DNA from: Roseimicrobium sp. ORNL1
GTDB lineage: Bacteria > Verrucomicrobiota > Verrucomicrobiia > Verrucomicrobiales > Verrucomicrobiaceae
Direction: 5' to 3'
NCBI RefSeq assembly: GCF_011044495.1
Contig: NZ_CP049143.1
Location: forward strand, 3,968,001 to 4,032,000
Length of the DNA stretch: 64,000 nt
A program made the translations under genes and the position numbers. Shown here piece by piece: positions 55,315 to 62,776 of the stretch (positions within the stretch are counted from its first letter, which is position 1; each line of letters starts with the position of its first letter). The notes beneath the pieces were generated by a model. That model saw nothing but the letters and a program-made list of their open reading frames with translations, did not search any database and had not been told where the DNA came from.

Positions 55315-56400
55315 CTACTTCACAGCGGTGTGGGTCTGCACCACCCACTCCATGGCCTTGACCTCGCCCTCAATACTCATGCGACGGAGGAACTGCTTCA
55401 CCTCGGTATCACTCAGCTTTGGCATCAACCGTTTGCAACGTTCCACGAGCGCCATGATCTCGCTGGACTCGTACCTCCCCTTCTCCAACTGCTCGATGGT
55501 AAAGACTCCGGTCCCCGGCACATCGTCCGAAAGTTCGAACTGGCTCAGCAGATGACTGTCAATCATGGTTGCCGCCATTCGGTCCATCACCATGCCCCGT
55601 CCTGTGGATGTTCTCAGCTTTTCCGCAAGATCCAGCATTTCCTTGCCAGCGGGTCCTCGAGCAAATGCCGGCTCAGCGCTGACTAGCGTGGCGAGTTCCA
55701 CCAGAAGACTGAAGTGCTGGCCTTCCATTCGGGACGCCCCCAGCGACTCTGCCTGCAGGGCTTCATAACCTGCGCTCCGGTAGGCCTTCGACACCTCCCG
55801 GCTGAACTCCTCATGATACTGGGACGGCCGGCCCCGGCTGACGGCGGACTGAAGTGCGTCCAACGCGTCGTCGCTGTTTCCATTTTTGAATGCGGTCAGC
55901 GCGGCCTGATACCAACCCAGTGAATTTTTGGGATCATTCTCCTGCATCCGCCGGATCCACTCCTTGGAGCCACCGCCCAGTTCACTCCCTCGCATGAGCA
56001 TGGTCGCGGAGACTCTGGGGTTTTCAGGATAACGCTCCGCGGCCTCCCGCAACCAAGATGCTTCGCCATTGGATAGAACAAATGCAGTCAGCAGACTGGC
56101 GGCGCTACGTCCCTCCTGCACGACATACGCCTCCAGTTGCGAGGGAGTGAGCTCCGGATAGCCGTCCTCACCCGGCCCCATGAATATCAACTTGGCGGCA
56201 GATGGGATTTTCTGTCTTCCCAAAACGGAGGTGGCTCCTGCCTTGGTATCGGGATCTACTTCGGCAGAAACCGTTTCGCGATTGGAGGACGGCTTCACCT
56301 CCCTACCGCGGAAGAGCCACATGCCCAATGCCACAGCCACACCTGTCAGCACGACGCCGATGGTGGCAAAGGCGCGAGGATACACGTTCGAGGAAGGCAT
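55315..56400 (-). CDS. membrane-anchored protein of unknown function, paralogue of its neighbour
   Basis: 361 residues from the ATG at 56400 (MPSSNVYPRAFATIGVVLTG); a GTG at 56496 would add 32 residues but overlap the gene ahead by 11 bases. A single hydrophobic segment (FATIGVVLTGVAVALGMWLF) anchors the N-terminus. The middle is helical and repeat-like (AAERYPENPRVSATMLMRGS, NDPKNSLGWYQAALTAFKNG, DDALDALQSAVSRGRPSQYH), suggestive of TPR-type helix pairs. The C-terminus, MPKLSDTEVKQFLRRMSIEG then VKAMEWVVQT, aligns with the end of the next gene. No function is recognised. It reads in the same direction as its paralogue. Confidence 0.7.
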   Translation of the reverse strand: MPSSNVYPRAFATIGVVLTGVAVALGMWLFRGREVKPSSNRETVSAEVDPDTKAGATSVLGRQKIPSAAKLIFMGPGEDGYPELTPSQLEAYVVQEGRSAASLLTAFVLSNGEASWLREAAERYPENPRVSATMLMRGSELGGGSKEWIRRMQENDPKNSLGWYQAALTAFKNGNSDDALDALQSAVSRGRPSQYHEEFSREVSKAYRSAGYEALQAESLGASRMEGQHFSLLVELATLVSAEPAFARGPAGKEMLDLAEKLRTSTGRGMVMDRMAATMIDSHLLSQFELSDDVPGTGVFTIEQLEKGRYESSEIMALVERCKRLMPKLSDTEVKQFLRRMSIEGEVKAMEWVVQTHTAVK

Positions 56401-56485
56401 GCCTGAAGGAAGTTTTCTCCAAAAACTCAATGGGCGAATGACATCAGTTTCCCCGACGATTGGCGATAGGAAAATCACCCGTTTG

Positions 56486-57517
56486 TCACCTTCCACCCTT
56501 CGTTCGCACGACCCACTGCATCGCGGGAATCTTGCCCTCGGTCTCCACGCGGCGCTGGTACTCCTTCATTTCTGCTTCGCTCAGCTCAGGGAGCACGCGG
56601 CGATATTCCGTGACCAGAGCAGCTGCTGCGGCGAGCTGGGATGAATCAAGCTCGACCACCGGCACTGTCGGAGAACCGACGGGAGGTGTCATGTAGCTGT
56701 CGCCGCTCATGAACGGAGACACACTACCCAAGCCAGACCCCGAGCCTGAACCGCCAAGGACATTCGCCACCATGTTTCCCACAGCCCGACGGGTGCCACT
56801 GGAGAGATTGAGGCCGCTTCCATTTCCCGATCCGAGGATGTTGTCCAATGATCCACCCCGCCCCTGCTCCAGTCGACTTTGCACTTCCTGTTGCAAGTCC
56901 ATGAGCGCGGACACCTGGTTCAGCGTCATGTCCGCAGCTGCATTGGCATTGGCTCGCAAGGCGGCATTGCCGGGGCTGTTGAATGCCTGCAACGCCTCTC
57001 TCAAGACATCCTGCGAATAGCCACCCAAGGTCGACGCATCACTCCTTCCCAATACTCCTGGAAAAAATCCGTTTTCGAACAGGCTGCCGCGCATCGCATT
57101 CGGTTTGTTGATCAGTTCCTCGACGAGCGGATGGTCCGGCGGTTTCTGACTCGATGTCTGGTTGAGTTTGGGCAACTCCTCCTGCGAAAGGATGTAGGAG
57201 GTCAGGGCTTCATTCGCCGCCTTTTGTTTTTCCTGTTCAAGCATCGCGGCAAACTCCTCCCGCGTGGGCTGCCGTTCCTCATCCACGAAGGCACCCTGCG
57301 TCAGGCTGGGAAGTGCGGAGGTGGATGATGTGGCAGCATGTCCTCCGCCTGCTTTGGTTTCAGGCGTGGACCTTGCCTCGTTTGCGACGCTGCCACGCTG
57401 GAAGTGTTTCAGGAAATCCTTGTTCCGAAAATGCCAGGCACCCAACGCAAGGGCTACTCCCGCTGCAAAGGCACAGGGGACGGCAATGACCCAGCGGAGG
57501 ACTTTCGGCGAAGACAT
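56486..57517 (-). CDS. membrane-anchored protein of unknown function, paralogue of its neighbour
   Basis: 343 residues. MSSPKVLRWVIAVPCAFAAG then VALALGAWHFR gives one N-terminal membrane segment. Residues about 75-110 have TREEFAAMLEQEKQKAANEA, matching the start of the helical part of the downstream paralogue. A disordered Gly/Ser/Asn-rich block (LGSGNGSGLNLSSGTRRAVG, GGSGSGSGLGSVSP) lies at about 225-275. The C-terminus VLPELSEAEMKEYQRRVETE then GKIPAMQWVVRTK aligns with LSDTEVKQFLRRMSIEGEVK of the neighbour. The two stretches identify a tandem duplication that has diverged strongly. No known domain is seen. Confidence 0.7.
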   Translation of the reverse strand: MSSPKVLRWVIAVPCAFAAGVALALGAWHFRNKDFLKHFQRGSVANEARSTPETKAGGGHAATSSTSALPSLTQGAFVDEERQPTREEFAAMLEQEKQKAANEALTSYILSQEELPKLNQTSSQKPPDHPLVEELINKPNAMRGSLFENGFFPGVLGRSDASTLGGYSQDVLREALQAFNSPGNAALRANANAAADMTLNQVSALMDLQQEVQSRLEQGRGGSLDNILGSGNGSGLNLSSGTRRAVGNMVANVLGGSGSGSGLGSVSPFMSGDSYMTPPVGSPTVPVVELDSSQLAAAAALVTEYRRVLPELSEAEMKEYQRRVETEGKIPAMQWVVRTKGGR

Positions 57518-57632
57518 GACGAGGACCCTTGTCGCGGTTGGTTGACCTCCTTATAGGAGCAAAATTCACGCACGCTGGCGACACAAAACTCTCCGTGGAC
57601 ATGACACTCTCGAGCAGTAGGATGAAGTTCGC

Positions 57633-58046
57633 ATGAGCAAATTGGCAAAGGGAACAGGCACTCCAGCATTTCTCGTCACCCTGGCCTTCCTGATTATAGG
57701 AATCCTGGCCCTGTTGTTCGTCTCAGACTCAGTCGTCGGAGCACTGTTTTTTCTGCCGTTTTCGCTGGGACCGCTTCTTGTCTCATTATTACTGGCCGCC
57801 ATCTCCCCCAGCAAGTCTTCCCAGAAGGCACTGATCACCGGTTCAGTCCTGTATGCCGCGTGGTTCACCTACATGTATTTGGAGGTCTTTCACTGGCATC
57901 CGGATCCACAGGGTGCCATCGCCATGCTCTTCGTGGGTGTGCTGTCGTTGCCCGTAATGATTCCTGTCTGGATCATCTCCCTGGTCGTGATGCGTCGGCA
58001 ACCCTCTCAAGACTCGGTGCCACAAGACGGTGAGCGTTCGGCGTAG
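57633..58046 (+). CDS. small multi-pass membrane protein
   Basis: 137 residues with four hydrophobic segments: TPAFLVTLAFLIIGILALLF, ALFFLPFSLGPLLVSLLLAA, ALITGSVLYAAWFTYMYLEV and AIAMLFVGVLSLPVMIPVWI. The loops are short and the C-terminus is polar (RRQPSQDSVPQDGERSA). No family is recognised. It is divergent from the tandem paralogues and precedes the LysR gene by 253 bases, which hold no supported gene. Confidence 0.68.
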   Translation: MSKLAKGTGTPAFLVTLAFLIIGILALLFVSDSVVGALFFLPFSLGPLLVSLLLAAISPSKSSQKALITGSVLYAAWFTYMYLEVFHWHPDPQGAIAMLFVGVLSLPVMIPVWIISLVVMRRQPSQDSVPQDGERSA

Positions 58047-58299
58047 CCCTCGGCGACCGCTGCCACCTCTGCCGACCTCGATGGCCGCACACTTGGCCAG
58101 TGACGCGAGCACGGCGGCAGAGAGAGTCGTCAGGCATGGGGTCCGTCCGGGCCATTCAAAGATCCGATGAACTCCATCAGGGAATGCAATTGGCTGTTCC
58201 TCTGCCTTGGAGGCATTCTGGGGCGTAATCCTTCCCCAAGAAGACACCCCTCTTCCTTTCTCATCGCGCACCACCTGCAACCACCTTCACCTCACAGAC

Positions 58300-59295
58300 A
58301 TGGAACTCTACCAACTCCGCACCTTTCTCACGGTCGCTGAAGAAGGGCACCTCACCCGCGCGGCAGAGAAGCTTTTCACCAGCCAGCCGGCGGTTAGTGC
58401 GCAAATCCGCGCGCTGGAGGATGAGCTGGGGATGAAGCTCTTTGAGCGCAGCTCGCGTGGCATGCAGCTCACCCAGGCAGGCAAAACCCTGTGCGAGCAG
58501 GCACGACGCGTGGTAAATGCGGCACGCGACTTCAAGCACAGCGCCGACGGCCTGCGTGGTGCGGTGTCTGGCGAACTCGTGCTGGGGCTGAACAACCGCC
58601 CGGAAATCCTGCGCCTCATGGAGATTCTCCAGGAGCTGACGTTGCGCCACGCGGACCTCAGCTACGAACTGGTCAATGGCAGCAGCGGCGTGATCATCCA
58701 GGGACTGGAAGAAGGCAGCATCTCCATCGGTTTCTTCGAAGGGCAATGCGAGAGCCCGAAGATCACCTACCACGAGTTGGACACCATCGAGCTCTGTCTC
58801 GCCGCTCCTGCTGCCTGGGCGGAAGAATTGACCACACCCGATTGGAAGGCGCTGGAGTCGAAGCCCTGGATCTTCGTCTCGCCCATGTGCTCCTACTTCC
58901 GGACCATCCAGCACATCTGCCGCGAGCAGGGACTGCAAATCGCCCCGCGCTTCCGCGTGAATGAAGAGCTGACCGTGCTCAATCTGGTGGCGGAGGGACT
59001 GGGTGTCACCCTTCTGGCTCGCCGCCAGATCGAACTGCACCAGTTTGAGGGACGCGTGGTTCCCCTGCCCCATTTCCGCGCCGTGGTACCTCTTAGCCTG
59101 GGCTACCTTACCGAGCGCGCGAATGACCCGGCCATCATGGCTGTGCGCGACACGGTGCTGGATGTCTGGGGCAAGCCGAAGGAGAACAGCGATCCTGCAC
59201 CTTACACGAGCGCAAAGACCGTGCCGTCGGCTTCACCATCCCGTCGCAGCACCAGCACGAGCACGACCAATTCTTCCAACCTCCGCCGACAATGA
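58300..59295 (+). CDS. LysR-family transcriptional regulator
   Basis: 331 residues from the ATG at 58300; the open frame back to 58207 lacks the family start. The DNA-binding helix-turn-helix is MELYQLRTFLTVAEEGHLTR then AAEKLFTSQPAVSAQIRALE and LFERSSRGMQLTQAGKTLCE. The effector domain starts with GELVLGLNNRPEILRLMEIL and contains GISIGFFEG-like and ITYHELDTIELCLAAP segments. Its inducer is unknown. The C-terminal 20 residues are Ser/Thr-rich. The stop codon overlaps the ATG of the next gene (ATGA at 59292-59295), so the two products are translationally coupled. Confidence 0.92.
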   Translation: MELYQLRTFLTVAEEGHLTRAAEKLFTSQPAVSAQIRALEDELGMKLFERSSRGMQLTQAGKTLCEQARRVVNAARDFKHSADGLRGAVSGELVLGLNNRPEILRLMEILQELTLRHADLSYELVNGSSGVIIQGLEEGSISIGFFEGQCESPKITYHELDTIELCLAAPAAWAEELTTPDWKALESKPWIFVSPMCSYFRTIQHICREQGLQIAPRFRVNEELTVLNLVAEGLGVTLLARRQIELHQFEGRVVPLPHFRAVVPLSLGYLTERANDPAIMAVRDTVLDVWGKPKENSDPAPYTSAKTVPSASPSRRSTSTSTTNSSNLRRQ

Positions 59296-59627
59296 TCATG
59301 AGAGCTTCTGTTTGGTCCGATGAGACAACGCTGGATCGTGAGACTGCGAGTCCAGCAAGCAAGAGTTCCCGCTCCACGAACCCCTCTACATCGTGGAAGC
59401 CCACACCCAAATCGCCCACCGTACAACTTGCGCGCGGCGGCACCTTTAGCAAGCCGTTGGAGAAAGGTGAACGTGTGTCCGTGACAGTTACCGCAGGTCA
59501 TGCGTGGATCACCATGGAAGGTGATGCACAGGATCACGTGCTGACGGTTCATGAGAGACATGAGTTCGCCGGGCCGGGATTGCTGGTGATCGAGGGACTG
59601 GAACAGGGAGCAAGAATCCAACTTTAA
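59292..59627 (+). CDS. DUF2917-like small protein coupled to LysR
   Basis: 111 residues. The ATG at 59292 overlaps the LysR stop by four bases. The first 45 residues are Ser/Thr/Pro-rich and probably disordered. Residues 45-111, VQLARGGTFSKPLEKGERVS then VTVTAGHAWITMEGDAQDHV and FAGPGLLVIEGLEQGARIQL, have the small cupin-like beta pattern of DUF2917: L-x-x-G, G-x-x-W-I-T, G-D-x-x-D, then a hydrophobic end. DUF2917 genes commonly sit next to regulators in Proteobacteria (family knowledge). Its role is unknown; a small effector-binding partner of the LysR protein is one possibility. Confidence 0.72.
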   Translation: MIMRASVWSDETTLDRETASPASKSSRSTNPSTSWKPTPKSPTVQLARGGTFSKPLEKGERVSVTVTAGHAWITMEGDAQDHVLTVHERHEFAGPGLLVIEGLEQGARIQL

Positions 59628-60907
59628 CCGGAGCGCCCTTGAGCCGTTGAGAGCCCGCTTTTGATCTGACCCTCCACCAGATCCGCTGCCGCAGCAATCC
59701 CATCCGTCTCGCGGATGCGCTGGGCGAACTCTTGAGTGCGTCGTTTCGCTTCGGTATTGGCCAGCATCTCCTGCACGGCAGCGCGCAGATGAGCGGCTTT
59801 CAGTGCGGCGATGGGAATCACCTTCGCCACGCCAAGATGCCGCAGTCTCGCGGCCACACCCGGCTGATCGTTGGTGATTGGCAGGGCCACCATGGGAACG
59901 CCAGCGGCAAGGGTCTCCAGGGCGGTGTTCAAGCCTGCGTGGGTGATCACAAGCGAAGCACGTTTCAGCAAGGCAACTTGAGGCGCAAAGGGCACCACGA
60001 TGGGATTGCCCGGCAGCGCGGGCATTTCAGTGCGAGCCTTTGATCCCAGCGCAATGACGAGTTGCGAGTCGAGCCCCTCGCATGCCTCTGCGATGCAGTG
60101 GAAAGTTTCATCCACACGATTCTGCAAGGTGCCGAGGCTCGCATAGATCAGCGGCCTGCCATCCAGCTTGTCCCAGGGAAAAGAGCCATCCGTTGAGCCG
60201 TTAGCCTCGTGACGATGCCAAGGACCCGTATAGTGGAAATTCGCAGGCATCTGACGGGGCAAATCAAACCAGGCCGGCTGCTGCGAGAGGTAGGTGAACT
60301 GCGGAAGCACGGCGACCTGAATGGGCATGGGTTTGAGCTTCCACCTACGGCGCTGGATATTCACGCTCGCATGGAAGTCGGCGCAAAGCAGGCTCATGGT
60401 TTTGTAGGTCAACCAGACACCGAATCGCTCCCTGGCGTTCCGCGGGGGCGCCCAATGCGTGGGAAAGGGAGGCACATTGGGATCCGGATGGATGGCCAGG
60501 GCATTGCACAAACCGATGGTGCGCACACCGGCATGTTCTCCAGCGGTGAGTGCGCCCGAGACAGTCTGATCGGCAAGAAGCAAATCGGTCTGGTGTTCGC
60601 GTAGCAGCGCGGGCAGTTCACGCATCCAGGCTGCTGAGGAAGCGCGGAACCAGGTCACCGTGTAGCGCAGCGCTTTGAAGCCTTGCAGCTTCCCAAGCTC
60701 CGCCGTTCGGCGTTTCACTTCACCAGCAGGGAAGCCGTCCTCACCCACGGGATGAAAAGCCAGCCCCGTGGCTTCCGCCTTCTCCTTGCCATCCAGGAAG
60801 GCGTAGACCGTCACGTCATGCCCACGCCGTGCCAGTTCCTTGCCCAAGGTGGTGGCGGGATTCATGTGACCCGGAATCGGTGGCACAGCGAGGGCGATGC
60901 GGCTCAT
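59624..60907 (-). CDS. GT1-family (MGT-type) glycosyltransferase
   Basis: 427 residues. GT-B fold: N-terminal MSRIALAVPPIPGHMNPATT then LGKELARRGHDVTVYAFLDG, the start typical of macrolide, steroid and zeaxanthin glucosyltransferases. The donor half has LIYASLGTLQNRVDETFHCI and, near residue 310, VVPFAPQVALLKRASLVITH then AGLNTALETLAAGVPMVALP, the UDP-sugar signature with H-A-G-x-N and a late P-x-x-N-D-Q-P. It transfers a sugar to a lipophilic acceptor; the acceptor (terpenoid, sterol or carotenoid) is open. Its stop overlaps the DUF2917-like gene end by four bases, convergent. Confidence 0.88.
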   Translation of the reverse strand: MSRIALAVPPIPGHMNPATTLGKELARRGHDVTVYAFLDGKEKAEATGLAFHPVGEDGFPAGEVKRRTAELGKLQGFKALRYTVTWFRASSAAWMRELPALLREHQTDLLLADQTVSGALTAGEHAGVRTIGLCNALAIHPDPNVPPFPTHWAPPRNARERFGVWLTYKTMSLLCADFHASVNIQRRRWKLKPMPIQVAVLPQFTYLSQQPAWFDLPRQMPANFHYTGPWHRHEANGSTDGSFPWDKLDGRPLIYASLGTLQNRVDETFHCIAEACEGLDSQLVIALGSKARTEMPALPGNPIVVPFAPQVALLKRASLVITHAGLNTALETLAAGVPMVALPITNDQPGVAARLRHLGVAKVIPIAALKAAHLRAAVQEMLANTEAKRRTQEFAQRIRETDGIAAAADLVEGQIKSGLSTAQGRSG

Positions 60908-61039
60908 GGCGGTAATCTACCGACATCCTGCCCACCACGCCTTAGATTTGGATTCAAATGTGGGACACACTCCCCCCGTTCGCATCTCATGGTGAAACCC
61001 GGCGCAACTCATGCTTGAATAGCATGCCTGCGCAACGCC

Positions 61040-61681
61040 ATGAATATTCTCGTATCCGACTTCGACGGCACGCTCACGGAGCATGACTTCTTTGAGCTGG
61101 TGCGTCGACGCTGGCCGCTGCCGCCGGAGCAGGATCCGTGGAATCAATATTGGGCAGGTGAGATCACTCACTTCGAGGCACTGGCCCGCATTTTCGCTGG
61201 GATACGTTCGCGGCCTGGGGAGCTTGAAGCCATGGCGGAAGCCACCGGGCTGGACCCGAATGTGGGCAAAGCTGTGCAGAATCTCAAGGATGGCGGTTGG
61301 GAAGTGGTGATCGCCTCTGCCGGCTGCGGTTGGTATATTGAGCGTCTGCTGAAGAACGCAGGCGTGGCGGTCAAAGTGCACACGAATCCCGGCAGCATCG
61401 GCTCGCAGGGTGAATTGCTAATGACGCTACCCTACAAGGACAAATTCTTCAGCGACACCACAGGCGTAAACAAGCTCGCCGTGGTGCAGGATGCGATGGA
61501 GCGCGCGGAACGGGTCGCCTTTGTGGGTGATGGAAGGCCTGACCTCGAGCCGGCGCTGCTGGTGCCACCGCAATTGCGATTCGCCCATGGATGGCTGGCG
61601 CAGGAACTGGAGGCACGTGGAGAATCCTTCCAGCCGTTCCAACACTGGTCGGAGATTGCTGAAATCCTCACCCGCTGCTGA
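61040..61681 (+). CDS. MtnX-like HAD-family phosphatase
   Basis: 213 residues, HAD superfamily IB. Motif I is MNILVSDFDGTLTEHDFFEL (nucleophile Asp), motif II VVIASAGCGWYIERLL, motif III a Lys in NKLAVVQDAM and motif IV VAFVGDGRPDLEPALLV. MtnX in methionine salvage removes phosphate from 2-hydroxy-3-keto-5-methylthiopentenyl 1-phosphate; the resemblance lies in the SDFDGT, SAG and GDG-x-x-D spacing, so the actual substrate may differ. The next gene starts 7 bases after its stop, so the two are an operon. It is divergent from the GT1 gene with a 132-base gap. Confidence 0.82.
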   Translation: MNILVSDFDGTLTEHDFFELVRRRWPLPPEQDPWNQYWAGEITHFEALARIFAGIRSRPGELEAMAEATGLDPNVGKAVQNLKDGGWEVVIASAGCGWYIERLLKNAGVAVKVHTNPGSIGSQGELLMTLPYKDKFFSDTTGVNKLAVVQDAMERAERVAFVGDGRPDLEPALLVPPQLRFAHGWLAQELEARGESFQPFQHWSEIAEILTRC

Positions 61682-61688
61682 CGCCCCC

Positions 61689-62738
61689 ATGCTGCCCTCA
61701 CGACAAACCGTAATCCCCTCCCTCGTGCGCGTGAAACCGCACGCACTGGACCGCATGGGGGTCTATGCGAAACGGCACGCCTTTGAGCAGGTGCTCCTGC
61801 TCGTGAGCAAGGATCTGGATGAACGGATTGTCAGCCGGGTCACCAAGGCCTTCGCGACAGAAAGGATTCACCTCCTCGAACGGATCGATGTGGCATCGGG
61901 GAGCTTTGAAGCAGCCGTCGAATTGTTTGAGCACGCCGCACCAAAGGCTGATGCCATTGTGGGATTGGGAGGTGGCAAGGCGCTGGATGTGGCGAAGTAT
62001 CTATCCCATCTGGCGCGCCTTCCTTATCTCGCGGTGCCCACCTCGCTCTCGAACGATGGCATTTGCAGCCCGCAGTCCAGCCTCACCGTTTCGGGAAAAA
62101 GACGTTCGCTACCATCAACCATGCCTTTTGGTGTGATCATCGATACGGCGGTGTGCCTGGGAGCGCCTGAGGTACTGTGGCATTCGGGCATCGGCGACAT
62201 CGTGGCCAAGCTTACTGCGGTAGCCGATTGGAAACTCGCCTTCCATGCCAATGGCACTGCAGTGGATGACTTCGCCGCACTGCTTTCAGATGCCAGCGTT
62301 TACCAGTTCCTTGGGCGACCCATCCGGGATCTTGAGGGCACCAAGCTGCTGGGCACCGCTCTCATGCTCAATGGCATTGCCATGTCCATCTGTGGCTCCT
62401 CGCGACCAGCGAGCGGCAGTGAGCATCTCATCTCTCATGCGCTCGATCATCTCTCTGCCAGGCCGCGACTTCACGGTCTGCAAGTCGGCGTGGCCTCGTA
62501 TCTTGTAAGCCGATTGCAGGGTGAGAATACCGACTCCATTGCGCAGGCCTTCATCACCACTGGATTCTGGCAATCCATCATCCGCGATCCTTTCCTAAGG
62601 GCGGAGTGGTTGGATGCCATCAAGATGGCACCCACGATCAAAGATGATTTCTACACCGTGCTCTCGTCCCGAGACTGCCTCCCCGAGGTGGCGGAGATGC
62701 TGAAGAGTGACGCGCTGCTGAGGGCGTGTTTTGTTTAA
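61689..62738 (+). CDS. sn-glycerol-1-phosphate dehydrogenase (EgsA/AraM family)
   Basis: 349 residues from the ATG at 61689, which gives the family length. It reduces dihydroxyacetone phosphate to sn-glycerol-1-phosphate, the backbone used by archaeal ether lipids. The NAD(P) loop is IVGLGGGKALDVAKY; PTSLSNDGICSPQSSL carries a metal Asp; GSEHLISHALDHLSARPRLH and GLQVGVAS carry two metal His residues. GVIIDTAVCLGAPEVLWHSG then IGDIVAKLTAVADWKLAF fits the EgsA type rather than a glycerol dehydrogenase. In Bacillus the related AraM feeds PcrB; no PcrB or other prenyl-glycerol gene is here. It follows the HAD gene by 7 bases and converges with parE. Confidence 0.85.
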   Translation: MLPSRQTVIPSLVRVKPHALDRMGVYAKRHAFEQVLLLVSKDLDERIVSRVTKAFATERIHLLERIDVASGSFEAAVELFEHAAPKADAIVGLGGGKALDVAKYLSHLARLPYLAVPTSLSNDGICSPQSSLTVSGKRRSLPSTMPFGVIIDTAVCLGAPEVLWHSGIGDIVAKLTAVADWKLAFHANGTAVDDFAALLSDASVYQFLGRPIRDLEGTKLLGTALMLNGIAMSICGSSRPASGSEHLISHALDHLSARPRLHGLQVGVASYLVSRLQGENTDSIAQAFITTGFWQSIIRDPFLRAEWLDAIKMAPTIKDDFYTVLSSRDCLPEVAEMLKSDALLRACFV

Positions 62739-62776
62739 GACACGCCCTGCATTACGCTCCCGGAAAATATCGCTCC

